Shown: positions 31,306 through 40,774, counted from the stretch's first letter. The stretch is DNA of 64,000 nt from Ventricola sp036297385 (GCA_036297385.1 JAXJLD010000062.1:1-64000), one strand, 5' to 3'. The notes: generated from the sequence alone by a model not told the origin. Numbers and translations: made by a program.

Positions 31306-34095
31306 TCATTCCTCGTCCGCCGTATCCTCCGGCGTATGGTTCATTTCCCGCGCGTCGCCCTGCTCCTCCGGCGCACCGACCAGACTCAGCCGCACGGTTT
31401 CGCCGGTGTCCTCGCACTTGAGCGTCAGCTTCTGATCCTGAAGGCTAACCACAGTATAGGCGGCTGTCGTCGGATACGGCTCGCTGCCCATTGTAATCTC
31501 GTGACCGTTTCCGCTGTAATATCCTTCCCGGCCATCCACGCTGTATGTGCCATCGCGCCTGAACACATAGGACATCCCCTGCGCATCCTTCCAATGACCG
31601 ATCAGCCGGAACACGTCGCTGTTCAGCTTCTTTTCCGCTGTCTCATTCCGGGGAGCAATCGCCTCCAGCAGCGGCAGAGCCTCAAACGGCCTGCCCATCT
31701 CCATCAGCATCTGCGCACGCTGCATACAGGCGCTCTCGTACATATCCGCAATCTCCGCATAGCGGTCGGGCAGCTCGCTTTCGGCGTATGGCGCAAGCGC
31801 CTCCACCACGGCGGCATAGTCGCCCAGCTCCATGTCCATGCGCGCACCGGTGTAAGCATCCTTGAGCCATTCGTCCTCGCAGCGCGTCACGCACAGCTTC
31901 GCATCCTCGTAACTGCCTAGCGCCGCATACGCCTTGATTGCCTGCTCATACTCGCCCTCGGCTTCCAGCGCAGCCGCATAGGCATAGCGCGCCTGCATCG
32001 CGCGCGCCTGCGCGTCCAGCTCATCGCCGCACGCCTCAAACAGCGCGGCGGCCTCCTCGTAAAGCTGCGCTTCCAGCTTTTCCTCCGCCATGGCGTAACT
32101 GCATCGGCTCGCCTGCGACTGCGCGTCCTCATAGTCGCCCAGCAGCGCGAACGCCGCCTGTGCCTCCTCGTAAGCGCCCTCGTTATACAGGCTCATCGCC
32201 ATCCGATAGCGGCATTCCTTCACGCGGTTCGCCGCGTCCCGGTAATCGCCCAGCACCTCAAAGCGCTCCAGCGCCAGCTCCGGCGCGCGCTCCATCTCCT
32301 GCATGGCCAGCGCGTACTCAATCGCCTTGGCACGCTCAGCGCTGTCCAGATAGTCGCCCAGCGACGTGTATTCCAGCGCGGCGGCCTCCGCCTGTCCGGC
32401 CTTTTCCAGCTTCTCCGCGTAGGCATACGTCGCGCGGTTGAGCGTATCGGCCACCTCGCCCTCGCGCGGAAGCTGCTCCAGCCACGCGATCGCCGTCTCA
32501 TCGTCGCCCTGATTCAGCGCGGCATGGGCCAGCGTCATCGCCGCATCGGCAAAGCGCTGCTGCGCATCCTCGTAATCGCCAGCCAAGCGAAGCTGCTCCG
32601 CCGCCGCTTCCAGATCGCCCTTGCCCAGCGCGTCCATGCCCGCCGTATAGCGGCACAGCGCCGCACGCGTCTCCGCATCCTCGTAAACGCCCAGCGATTC
32701 ATACAGCTCCGCTGCGGCGGCAAGCTCGCCCTTATTCTGCGCATCCTTCGCCAGCGCATAGCGGCAGGCTCGGATCAGCTCCAGCGCATCCTCGTAATCC
32801 GGCACGCGCAGAAGCTGTTCTTCCGCCTTCGCATACTGCCCCTCACGCATAAGCTGGCGGCCATAGGCATAGCGGCAGGCGCGGGTCTGCTCCTGTGCGT
32901 CCTCATAGCCGCCCAGCGATGCAAAGCGCTCGATGGCCGTCTCATAGTCCACGCGCTCCCGCGCCGCCGCGGCGATATCGTACACCAGCGCATCCAGCAT
33001 TCCGCGCGCCGTCTCGCTCTCCGGCAGGCTGCGCAGCAGCGATTCAGCGCGATCCGTCTCGCCGTTTTCAATCGCCAGCTTGGCGCGTGCGCACAGCGCC
33101 TTTTCATAGAGCGCGTCGGCCTGTGCGGAATCGTGCGCCTGAGCGCGCGTCATCGCCTCATCCAGCGCCACCTCGGTATTCGCGCCGATAAACCGCTCGA
33201 TCATCCGATCCTCGGCCTCGTCTGCGCGCTGCCCTGCCGCATATTCATCCGGCCAGTTCTCCTCCACAAATGTGAAGAGCCTGCCGGCCTGCGTCAGCTC
33301 GCCCTCGTCCATCAGGCGCTGGGCATACAGGCATGCGCCGTACGGCACACCCCAGCGCACGAGCGCCAGCAGCAGCGCCACCGCCGCCAGCAGCACAATC
33401 GCCGTGCGCAGCATACGCTGCTTTCGCCGCTTCTTCTTCTGCTGTGCACGTTGCTCCTTCACCGTCTCCTCACTGGAGCGGCGAAGCGTGTCCTGCGTCT
33501 GCTCCTGCCGCTCGCGCTCCCTGCGCCCCACGGTCGAGTCAATCGCCGCGAAGGAGTAGTCCGCCAGCACCTGCTCCCGGCTGCGTTCGCAGCGCACGCA
33601 CTGGTCATCGCTGGTGCGGTTGGCCCTGCCGCAGACGCACATCCACACGATGTCGTCCTCTCGCGCATAGCCCGCCGCATCCGGCCCAGCCACCGCGCGT
33701 AGCCGATCCAACTCGCGCCCCTCCGGCAGGTTGTTGGGCGTGTACTCGCGCACATTGCGCTCCTCCCGCCGCCAGATGACGCCATCCTGAAACCAGACTT
33801 TCTCCACCGATGCATCCACACGCACCGCGCCGCTGACGCGATCCGGCATGAACACGCCGGTAAAGCGTGCGCGCGCCTCGCCCTTGGCCGTCGCACGCAC
33901 CAGTCTTCCACCCAGACGCGTGCCTTCCTCATCAAAGCAGATGATGTTCATCTGCAAGCTGTCAATCACCTTTTGAGACAGATTGAAAAACTCGATGAGA
34001 CAGATGATCTGCTCATTCTCCTTTGTATCGTCCATCTGTTCCCGGCTTACGGTCACCTTGGTGATCTCCACCGGACAGGTCAGATCGCTCTTCAT
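31306..34095 (-). CDS. Large zinc-ribbon/TPR-like repeat membrane protein
   Basis: About 929 residues from the ATG at 34095 (GAGG 7 bases upstream). Layout: an N-terminal beta-rich domain (1-150), a zinc ribbon with C-x-C and C-x2-C (CVCGRANRTSDDQCVRC, about 165), a basic linker, one transmembrane segment (about 235-255), then roughly ten degenerate repeats of 37 residues with the pattern LGDYEDA...CRYA.A..L...G.Y..A...F. The last 80 residues form a small beta domain (GHWKDAQGMSYVFRRDGTYS). The repeats are TPR-like scaffolds. It probably senses or organises something at the cell envelope; function unknown. It is coupled to the NusG-II gene. Confidence 0.75.
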   Translation of the reverse strand: MKSDLTCPVEITKVTVSREQMDDTKENEQIICLIEFFNLSQKVIDSLQMNIICFDEEGTRLGGRLVRATAKGEARARFTGVFMPDRVSGAVRVDASVEKVWFQDGVIWRREERNVREYTPNNLPEGRELDRLRAVAGPDAAGYAREDDIVWMCVCGRANRTSDDQCVRCERSREQVLADYSFAAIDSTVGRRERERQEQTQDTLRRSSEETVKEQRAQQKKKRRKQRMLRTAIVLLAAVALLLALVRWGVPYGACLYAQRLMDEGELTQAGRLFTFVEENWPDEYAAGQRADEAEDRMIERFIGANTEVALDEAMTRAQAHDSAQADALYEKALCARAKLAIENGETDRAESLLRSLPESETARGMLDALVYDIAAAARERVDYETAIERFASLGGYEDAQEQTRACRYAYGRQLMREGQYAKAEEQLLRVPDYEDALELIRACRYALAKDAQNKGELAAAAELYESLGVYEDAETRAALCRYTAGMDALGKGDLEAAAEQLRLAGDYEDAQQRFADAAMTLAHAALNQGDDETAIAWLEQLPREGEVADTLNRATYAYAEKLEKAGQAEAAALEYTSLGDYLDSAERAKAIEYALAMQEMERAPELALERFEVLGDYRDAANRVKECRYRMAMSLYNEGAYEEAQAAFALLGDYEDAQSQASRCSYAMAEEKLEAQLYEEAAALFEACGDELDAQARAMQARYAYAAALEAEGEYEQAIKAYAALGSYEDAKLCVTRCEDEWLKDAYTGARMDMELGDYAAVVEALAPYAESELPDRYAEIADMYESACMQRAQMLMEMGRPFEALPLLEAIAPRNETAEKKLNSDVFRLIGHWKDAQGMSYVFRRDGTYSVDGREGYYSGNGHEITMGSEPYPTTAAYTVVSLQDQKLTLKCEDTGETVRLSLVGAPEEQGDAREMNHTPEDTADEE

Positions 34096-34170
34096 CCTGT
34101 CACCTCTTCTGCTCCTTGATATGCGTGGGACGCCCATGCTCCCCGCTTGCTTTGGCCTCGCGTCCTCCGC

Positions 34171-34881
34171 TTACAGCCTGTGCAGCGCGCTAATCTCCGC
34201 CGCGCTCAGCTCCCGCCACTCTCCGCGGCGCAGATCGCCCAGCTCCAGCGGGCCAAAGCGCACGCGGCGCAGAAGCAGCACCTTATGCCCCACCGCATCG
34301 AACATCCGGCGCACCTGACGGTTGCGCCCCTCGTGGATCGTCACCAGAATATCCGAAAAGAGGCTCTCGTCGCGCACCACGCGCACATCGGCCGGATAGG
34401 TGCGGCGCGGATCGCCCTCCATGTACACGCCCCGGCGCATACGTTCAATCGCCTCGCCGGAGGGATTGCCCGTCACGCGCGCAAGGTACACCTTATCCAC
34501 CTCGCAGCTCGGATGCGTCAGCCTCTGCGCCAGTGCGCCGTCGTTGGTCAGCAGCAGCAGCCCCTCGCTGTCATAGTCCAGCCGCCCAACAGGGTACAGC
34601 CGCACCGGAAAATCGCGGAAGCGATCCATCACCGTTTCACGCCCCTTTTCGTCGCTCACGGTGGTCACCTCGCCCGCCGGCTTGTGGTACAGGATATAGC
34701 GCTTCTCCTCTTCGGGCGTGATCTTCACGCCGTCCACCAGCACCTCGTCCGTCTCCTCCACCTGCGTACCCATCTCGGTGATCGTTCGTCCGTTGACCGT
34801 CACGCGGCCAGCCGCGATCATCTCTTCGCACTTTCTGCGTGCAGCCACGCCGCACATCGCCATGTATTTCTGAAGTCTCAT
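34171..34881 (-). CDS. rluB: 23S rRNA pseudouridine synthase, RluB type
   Basis: 236 residues. An S4 RNA-binding domain opens the protein (LQKYMAMCGVAARRKCEEMI), followed by the RsuA/RluB catalytic domain with PVGRLDYDSEGLLLLTND carrying the catalytic aspartate. IHEGRNRQVRRMFDAVGH is the conserved late motif. It isomerises a uridine in the large-subunit rRNA; RluB rather than RsuA or RluF is the likelier paralogue in Bacillota. AAAGGAG is 7 bases from the ATG at 34881, better than the ATG two codons earlier. Confidence 0.88.
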   Translation of the reverse strand: MRLQKYMAMCGVAARRKCEEMIAAGRVTVNGRTITEMGTQVEETDEVLVDGVKITPEEEKRYILYHKPAGEVTTVSDEKGRETVMDRFRDFPVRLYPVGRLDYDSEGLLLLTNDGALAQRLTHPSCEVDKVYLARVTGNPSGEAIERMRRGVYMEGDPRRTYPADVRVVRDESLFSDILVTIHEGRNRQVRRMFDAVGHKVLLLRRVRFGPLELGDLRRGEWRELSAAEISALHRL

Positions 34882-34893
34882 CCTCATGCTCCT

Positions 34894-35976
34894 TTATAAA
34901 ATCCAATGCGCCATCACGCGGCGCACATCCAGCCGAACCCCGCTTTGATCCACCCGCTCACTGGCAACCACTTCGCCCTGCGCGTAGACCTGCCCATTGG
35001 CGACGAGCTGCACCGTGCCCAGATGCATCCCCGGATAGACCGGGGCACGCACGCTCTGCGGCACATCGAGCACCGCCTGCACGGCTTCGCCAATCCGAAG
35101 CGGCACGCTCAGGTTTTCCATCACGCACATTCCGCAGGAATCGCGTTCGCCGTCCGTCACCGGGATGCGTCCCGCCGAAATCGTCGGCCCCAGCACGCGC
35201 GTCATGGCGTAGGTTTCAAAGCAGCCGTCCATCAGCCGCTCCGCCTCGTCAAACCAGTTGCCGCAGCCCAGCACCACGCCGACGATCTCCATGCCATCCC
35301 GCTGCGCACCGAACACCAGACAGCGCCCCGCCTTGCTGGTGAAGCCTGTTTTTACGCCCGTCGCGCCCGGATAATCCGCCAGCAGGCGGTTTTTGTTGTG
35401 GAGCTGCCGGTCATAGGTACGCCCCGCCCATGGGATGCTCGCCCGCTGCGTGGACACCAGCCGCCGAAACGCCTCGTTGCGCATCGCCTCCCGCGCAATC
35501 AACGCCAAGTCATAGGCCGTCGTATAGTGGCCGTCGTCCGGCAGGCCGTGCGGATTGACAAAGCGCGTGTTGACCGCACCAATCTGCGCGGCGCGCGCGT
35601 TCATCATGGCGGCAAAGCCCTCGATGCTGCCGCCGATATGCTCCGCAATCGCGACCGCCGCATCATTGCCGCTGGCAAGCATCAGCCCCAACAGCATCTG
35701 CTCCAGCGTCAGCCGCTCACCCGCCTGCAAGTAAATCGACGTGCCAGGAACGCCGAATGCCTGCGGGGAACAGACCACCTCGTCCTGCAAATCGCCGCGT
35801 TCCAGCGCCAGAAGCGCCGTCATCACCTTGGTGGTGGAGGCCATCGGAAGCCGTGTATGCGGATTGGCTGCAAACAGCACCCGCCCCGTTTCCAGTTCCA
35901 TCACACAGGCTGCGGCGGCGCTGGTTTCATCCTGCGCCAGAACTCCACATTGATTATACATAAAAATGAGAGCCAT
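34894..35976 (-). CDS. D-alanyl-D-alanine carboxypeptidase (DacF/PBP5 type)
   Basis: 360 residues. Active-site motifs of the S11 family: PMASTTKVM (S-x-x-K), ASGNDAA (S-G-N) and GVKTGFT (K-T-G). A C-terminal PBP5-like beta domain follows. It trims the terminal D-alanine of peptidoglycan stem peptides outside the membrane. The start at 35976 gives a short hydrophobic leader (MALIFMYNQCGVLAQ) without basic residues. Just upstream in the same frame are codons for TKRWAAGLF, which would complete a normal signal peptide, but no start codon precedes them before an in-frame TGA. It lies downstream of the GT2 gene on the same strand. Confidence 0.88.
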   Translation of the reverse strand: MALIFMYNQCGVLAQDETSAAAACVMELETGRVLFAANPHTRLPMASTTKVMTALLALERGDLQDEVVCSPQAFGVPGTSIYLQAGERLTLEQMLLGLMLASGNDAAVAIAEHIGGSIEGFAAMMNARAAQIGAVNTRFVNPHGLPDDGHYTTAYDLALIAREAMRNEAFRRLVSTQRASIPWAGRTYDRQLHNKNRLLADYPGATGVKTGFTSKAGRCLVFGAQRDGMEIVGVVLGCGNWFDEAERLMDGCFETYAMTRVLGPTISAGRIPVTDGERDSCGMCVMENLSVPLRIGEAVQAVLDVPQSVRAPVYPGMHLGTVQLVANGQVYAQGEVVASERVDQSGVRLDVRRVMAHWIL

Positions 35977-36060
35977 GAAAAGCCCTGCCGCCCATCTTTT
36001 CGTTCAGAACGCCCCCCATCCAGACTTTTCCACGCGGTACATCCGACCGTCCCTTTCCCC

Positions 36061-37155
36061 TCACGCATCCGTTTCAGGCAATCTTCCTGCCAGACGTGCG
36101 GCAAAGTAATCCCGGTTGGCCAGCGCCGCCGGGTCGCCCGGGCGCAGCAGCAGCGCCTGTTCATTCATCTTGGCGGCCTCCGTCTCCCTCCCCATGCGCG
36201 CGAGCAGCACGCAGAGCTGCATCAGCGGGAGATAGCCGTATGCGTCCGGGTTGGTGAATGCGCCGCCCGTCTGCGGCTGCGTACACAGCAGCGCCGCGCG
36301 ATACCAATGCGCCGCCGTCTCCCATTCCTCCTCCTGCGCAAAGCACGCGCCCAACGCGCACAGCGCCTCTGCTCGCGGCATCCCCTCCGCCAGCGAGGAG
36401 AGGATGGAGCGCTTGGCCTCGTTTCCCCTGCCGAGCTGCATCAGGCACTCTCCCCGCAGAACAAAAGCATCCGCACGGTTGACCGCCCAGCCGTCCATCC
36501 CCAGAAAAGACGAGAACGCCGCCTCCGCCTTTTCCCACTCGCCCGCGCTCTTGAGTTCCCGTGCATAATAGTACCAGTCCCGCGCGGACAGCGCACGACC
36601 GCGCGAAAGCCATTTCTCGTAAATGGCCAAATTCCGCCGGTTGCTCTGCACACCATGTGTACCCGTGTGCCGGACAACAATGGGCTCATGCAGCACATTT
36701 CCACGCACGGCCATCGCCTCATGCACTATGCCGGAAAACACAAATCCCGCCGCGCGTCGCACAATGCGCTCCCTCTCAAACACGAGCGTCGGCCGCCCTG
36801 CCGCATCAAAGGCGTAATGGTACGGCATCATCACCGCATCGACGGTTTCATTCAGCTTGGCCTTGAGCGCGCAGAGCTTCTCCGCTTCCTCGGCATCCAG
36901 CACATCATCCGCATCCAGCCACAGGATGAACGGGCAGGTCGCATAGGCAAACGACGCATTGCGCGCCGCCGCAAAATCGTCCTGCCACACATAGTCGTAC
37001 ACCCTGTCCGTGTACCGGCGCGCCACGCGCTTGGTTTCATCCCCTGAGCCAGTATCCAGAATCACCACCTCGTCCACCGCATGGCGAACACTCTCCAAGC
37101 AGTTCGCCAGCCGTTCGGCCTCGTCCTTGACGATCATGCAAAGCGACAGCTCCAT
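36061..37155 (-). CDS. Family 2 glycosyltransferase with TPR-like C-terminus
   Basis: 364 residues from the ATG at 37155 (AGGAGGG 7 bases upstream). The GT-A domain has LSLCMIVKDEAERLANCLES, DEVVILDTGSGD and the metal-binding LWLDADDVLD. The C-terminal half holds helical TPR-like repeats (about 200-350). Such SunS-like two-domain enzymes glycosylate peptides, proteins or lipids in the cytoplasm. It is divergent from the collagen-like gene at 37255 with only about 100 bases between. That arrangement recalls exosporium collagen-like proteins and their glycosyltransferases, so this enzyme may modify that protein. Confidence 0.88.
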   Translation of the reverse strand: MELSLCMIVKDEAERLANCLESVRHAVDEVVILDTGSGDETKRVARRYTDRVYDYVWQDDFAAARNASFAYATCPFILWLDADDVLDAEEAEKLCALKAKLNETVDAVMMPYHYAFDAAGRPTLVFERERIVRRAAGFVFSGIVHEAMAVRGNVLHEPIVVRHTGTHGVQSNRRNLAIYEKWLSRGRALSARDWYYYARELKSAGEWEKAEAAFSSFLGMDGWAVNRADAFVLRGECLMQLGRGNEAKRSILSSLAEGMPRAEALCALGACFAQEEEWETAAHWYRAALLCTQPQTGGAFTNPDAYGYLPLMQLCVLLARMGRETEAAKMNEQALLLRPGDPAALANRDYFAARLAGRLPETDA

Positions 37156-37174
37156 CCGCATCCCTCCTGCGCCT

Positions 37175-37203
37175 CACGCGCGCCGTTCCTTCTGCATAAG
37201 GTA
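37175..37203 (+). promoter_or_regulatory. Candidate sigma-K promoter of the collagen-like gene
   Basis: CATAAGGTA at 37195-37203 fits the mother-cell -10 pattern CATAnnnTA. CACG at 37175-37178, 16 bases upstream, fits the short sigma-K -35 core around AC. A small leader hairpin (GGAGC/GCTCC) follows at about 37210-37228. Both motifs are short, so the match could be chance. Confidence 0.35.
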
Positions 37204-37254
37204 TGCTAGGGAGCGAAAAACAAGCTCCCCATTCCGCATGAACTGCACATTTGC

Positions 37255-38397
37255 ATGGATGAAAAGAAAGAGGTGTCGCTCTTGCCTTATTATGTCGCGC
37301 ATTCCGCCCCGGGCAGATTGCACGCCTGCGGCTGTATGTCCCCGTGTTATCCCGTCGGCTGCGTCTATCCCTGTCCGACAGGTCCGGTCATTCCCAGCCC
37401 GCCCACCTGCTTCCCCTGCCCGACCGGTGCAACCGGTATGACCGGGCCAACCGGGCCGCAGGGCCCCGTCGGTCCGATGGGGCCGCAGGGTCTTGTCGGC
37501 GCAACCGGCCCGATGGGGCCGACCGGCCCGCAGGGGCCTGTCGGCGCACAAGGCCCTGTCGGCGCAACCGGTGCGACTGGCGCACAAGGCCCCGCTGGCC
37601 CTGCTGGTGCAACCGGCCCTGCCGGCCCTGTCGGCGCGACCGGTGCGACTGGCGCACAAGGCCCCGCCGGCCCTGCTGGTGCAATCGGTCCTGCCGGCCC
37701 TGTCGGCGCAACCGGTGCTACCGGTGCGACTGGTGCGACTGGTGCGACCGGTGCGACCGGCGCTGTCGGCCCCGCTGGCCCTGCTGGCGCAACCGGCCCC
37801 CAAGGCCCTGCTGGCCCTGAAGGACCCACCGGCCCCCAAGGTCCTGCTGGCCCGGAAGGACCCACCGGCCCTCAAGGCCCTGCTGGCCCGGAAGGGCCCA
37901 CCGGCCCTCAAGGCCCCGCTGGCCCGGAAGGACCTGCCGGCCCGCAGGGGCCTGCCGGTGCAGCCGGAGCAACCGGAACCGGTCTTTCCGCTTACGCCAC
38001 AGGCCACACGTCCGGCACGCTTCAAAGCACCGCCAATCAGCCCATTGCGTTTGAGATATTTGCCGCGCAGCCGCCCAATGATGTGACGCAGAACAACGGT
38101 CTGTTTACGCTTGCCTCGCCCGGCACGTATCAGATCACGGCCATCCTCAACACGCCGCCCTGCACCCAGCCTGACACAGCGGATACCGATGTGTTCCTCA
38201 TGGTGAACGGCACGCCGCTCCCTGCTACGCAGACACACGTTCGCTGCGGCACGCAAACCACCAACACGATGCTGCAAGCCCATGTCGTCTCCGACGGCAC
38301 GACGACCATCGCGCTCTCCGCCGATACCGCGCTGAACTACAACGCCAACCGCGCCACCGATGTGCTCGCTTCGATCACCTTCCTACGGCTGATGTAA
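37255..38397 (+). CDS. Collagen-like repeat protein, probable exosporium/spore surface protein
   Basis: 380 residues. A cysteine-rich N-terminus (HACGCMSPCYPVGCVYPCPT) is followed by about 60 Gly-X-Y triplets (residues 58-238), many GPT, GAT, GPQ and GPA. The C-terminal domain of about 135 residues (AYATGHTSGTLQSTANQPIA to ITFLRL) has the beta-rich look of a BclA-type C1q/TNF-like trimerisation head. Such proteins form hair-like filaments on spores. No good ribosome site precedes the ATG at 37255; AGAGGTG before a TTG ten codons later is an alternative start. Divergent GT2 gene and a sigma-K-like promoter support spore expression. Confidence 0.82.
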   Translation: MDEKKEVSLLPYYVAHSAPGRLHACGCMSPCYPVGCVYPCPTGPVIPSPPTCFPCPTGATGMTGPTGPQGPVGPMGPQGLVGATGPMGPTGPQGPVGAQGPVGATGATGAQGPAGPAGATGPAGPVGATGATGAQGPAGPAGAIGPAGPVGATGATGATGATGATGATGAVGPAGPAGATGPQGPAGPEGPTGPQGPAGPEGPTGPQGPAGPEGPTGPQGPAGPEGPAGPQGPAGAAGATGTGLSAYATGHTSGTLQSTANQPIAFEIFAAQPPNDVTQNNGLFTLASPGTYQITAILNTPPCTQPDTADTDVFLMVNGTPLPATQTHVRCGTQTTNTMLQAHVVSDGTTTIALSADTALNYNANRATDVLASITFLRLM

Positions 38398-38405
38398 CGC
38401 AAAAA

Positions 38406-38438
38406 GCCGCGCCTCCCACATGGGAAGCGCGGCCCTTT
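38406..38438. terminator. Bidirectional terminator between collagen-like and GH3 genes
   Basis: GCCGCGC pairs with GCGCGGC, with an inner CCCA/TGGG extension, and is followed by CCTTTT on the plus strand and TTTTT on the minus strand. Both neighbours end here. Confidence 0.8.
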
Positions 38439-38470
38439 TCTGCCCGAAACCCGGCAGCCCGGTTTGTGCG

Positions 38471-40774
38471 TTAGAAGCTCAGGCCGAACTCGGACTCGTA
38501 GTAGTTGCCCTCGCTGTCACGGTAGGCATACGCCTTGCCGTTCTCGTCCTTCAGCTCGTCCGGCATATACTGATCCTTCGCATAGCCCGGCACGTCGTTG
38601 GGGGAGACGCAGTCGCCGTTCTCGTTCACAGCGATGACAGCATCGTTGCGCGGGAGGGTGATCGGCAGCACGCCAGTCGGGTTGTACACGCCGGTGATGA
38701 CGTCGATCGTCGCATCGGTGAAGGTGTCAAAGCCAGCCAGCAGCGCATCCGCATGCGGCTCGACATTGCCCATCATCCAAGCCAGCTGGAAGTTGACGTT
38801 GGTGATCACCTTGCCGCCGTTGGCATGGACAGCCTCGGCGATCTCCGCGATCTTGCCCGCGTTCTTCAGCGTGGTTTCCTCATGGGTGGTATCGACCGGC
38901 ACGCCAGTCTCGGTGTCCACGTCCACGACAACCTTGCCATCGCAGATGTCCAGCTCGAGGTAGCCCGCCGTCGCGGAGAAGTACGCGCCGGAGGTCGGAT
39001 CGACGAACAGCAGCGCATAGTCAGCCTTGTTGTAGTCGCCCACAACCGCCATGCCGCGCTCGATCAGCGCATTGCGCAGTTCCTTGGTGATGGTCGCGGT
39101 GTCGCCTTCCTGGTTGAAGTACTCGACATACACGCGCTTGCCTTCCAGCTTCTCAGCGGTCAGCGGCAGGGTCTCGTCGGCGTTCTTCAGCAGGACGACG
39201 GACTTCTGATGGGCCTTGTACACGCGCTCGTCCGCACGGGCAGCCGCCACGACGACCTCCGCGTTCTCCAGATCGCGGTACGGGTTCTCGAACAGACCGG
39301 TCGCGAACATTTCCTTCAGCAGGCGGACATTCGCTTCGTCGATGCGCTCAATGCTCAGCACATGCTCCGGCGGATACTTGTCAGCCTCTTCCACGCCACG
39401 GCGGTAGGCTTCCTTGATGGACCACACGTCGTTGGTGTCGGAGATGATGTCGGTGCCGGCGTTGATGGCATACGCCGCGCGAACCGGCACGTCGTAATCG
39501 TACATGCCCCACGCCATGTTGCCGATGATGCCGGAGTCGGAGTTGATGTAGCCCTCATGGCCCATCTTATCGCGGAGCAGGTCGCCGATGAACGCCTTGT
39601 TGAACGCGAAGCCAACCGCCTCGCTCAGATCCAGCTCCATGCCCTGATAGACCTGCGGAGCGCTCTTGGCGCCGTAGGGCTTGGCATAGTACGGCATGAT
39701 GGAAGAAACCTTGCGGTCAACCGCAGCCTGGAACGGAGCCAGGTGATAGGTTTCCAGAGAGTTCTCGGTCGGGTAGGGGTTCCACTGACCCAGAGAGTAG
39801 TGCGGGTCGAAGCCGTTCTCACGCGCACCGCCGCCCGGGAAGTGCTTGACCGTCAGCGCAACGCCGTTCTCCTGAACGCCGTCCTTGCCGCCCTGGAAGC
39901 CTTCCACCAGTCGGCCGATCGCATCGGTCACGAACTCAGGACGCTCGCCGAGCGTGCCGTAGGTACGCTGCCAGCGCGGGTCGGTCATGACGTCAGCCAT
40001 GTACATATAGCCCTTCTTGATGCCGCAGGCATCCCATTCCGCACGGGAGATCTCCGCGAAATCGGTGATGAGCTGCGCGTCGCCGCCAGCCTTGATGTCG
40101 CCCATCGCGGCGGAAGCCAGACCCAGCGTGCCCGGCCAGGTGGAGAACACGCCGGAGGCGTCGTTCATGCCGAAGGTGGCCTTGGCGTTCTCGTTGCGGG
40201 AGTTGGAGTCCACGATGACCGGGATGCCGTTCGGGGTCTCCTCAGCCACCTGGTTGAGCGCGTTGATCCACTGCGCGAAGTCCGCCGGGGCGGGGTTCTG
40301 GCGCAGGATCAGGTGACGCAGGTGCAGCTTCTGAATGGTATCGACCGTACCGAGCTTCGACGTGGTGCCGAAGATGGAGGTATCCTGAAGATCTTCGATC
40401 TCCTCCAGCAGGCCGTCCATCGAGGTCTGGGACTTGTCCGCGACGTTGATGCCCATGCCGCGGGAGTTGATGACCATCATGCCGATCTTCTCATCGACGC
40501 TCATGCGGGTGACGAGATCCTTCGCGCGGGTCTCATCGTCCAGACGCCAGTCCTCATAGACGTCCAGCTCGCCATTTCCGTTAGAATCCTTAAAGAACTT
40601 TCCGTCCACCTCGATAGCGGACTTCACGGTGGTGCCAATCGTCGGACCATCCTGGTTCTGCACCCAGGTCGGCTCGATGTAGTGGCGTTCCGTCGCTGCC
40701 TCTTCGCCCAGAACAGGCACGCACGAGGACGCCAGCATTGACATCATCAGCACGCTTGCGACAAATTTCTTCAT
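38471..40774 (-). CDS. Secreted glycoside hydrolase family 3 enzyme
   Basis: 767 residues from the ATG at 40774 (AGGAGG 8 bases upstream). A signal peptide (KKFVASVLMMSMLASSCVPV) opens the protein and includes a cysteine that might serve as a lipobox variant. The GH3 barrel has VKHFPGGGARENG, and INSDSGIIGN carries the probable nucleophile aspartate. The C-terminal alpha/beta sandwich has SVVLLKNADETLPL. It would hydrolyse beta-linked gluco- or xylo-oligosaccharides outside the membrane; the exact sugar is not readable. It is divergent from the AraC regulator at 40980 and probably controlled by it. Confidence 0.9.
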   Translation of the reverse strand: MKKFVASVLMMSMLASSCVPVLGEEAATERHYIEPTWVQNQDGPTIGTTVKSAIEVDGKFFKDSNGNGELDVYEDWRLDDETRAKDLVTRMSVDEKIGMMVINSRGMGINVADKSQTSMDGLLEEIEDLQDTSIFGTTSKLGTVDTIQKLHLRHLILRQNPAPADFAQWINALNQVAEETPNGIPVIVDSNSRNENAKATFGMNDASGVFSTWPGTLGLASAAMGDIKAGGDAQLITDFAEISRAEWDACGIKKGYMYMADVMTDPRWQRTYGTLGERPEFVTDAIGRLVEGFQGGKDGVQENGVALTVKHFPGGGARENGFDPHYSLGQWNPYPTENSLETYHLAPFQAAVDRKVSSIMPYYAKPYGAKSAPQVYQGMELDLSEAVGFAFNKAFIGDLLRDKMGHEGYINSDSGIIGNMAWGMYDYDVPVRAAYAINAGTDIISDTNDVWSIKEAYRRGVEEADKYPPEHVLSIERIDEANVRLLKEMFATGLFENPYRDLENAEVVVAAARADERVYKAHQKSVVLLKNADETLPLTAEKLEGKRVYVEYFNQEGDTATITKELRNALIERGMAVVGDYNKADYALLFVDPTSGAYFSATAGYLELDICDGKVVVDVDTETGVPVDTTHEETTLKNAGKIAEIAEAVHANGGKVITNVNFQLAWMMGNVEPHADALLAGFDTFTDATIDVITGVYNPTGVLPITLPRNDAVIAVNENGDCVSPNDVPGYAKDQYMPDELKDENGKAYAYRDSEGNYYESEFGLSF

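Noticed and set aside
35977..36060. TGA recoding as tryptophan, suggested by the in-frame TGA before the carboxypeptidase
   Set aside because: TGA ends many genes in the window at sensible places (for example mnmA, pepF and the GT2 gene), so it is a normal stop in this organism.
37400..37980. Dense short-period repeats that look like a repeat array
   Set aside because: The period is 9 bases or multiples of it and encodes Gly-X-Y triplets in one open frame; there are no unique spacers of constant length, so it is not a CRISPR array.
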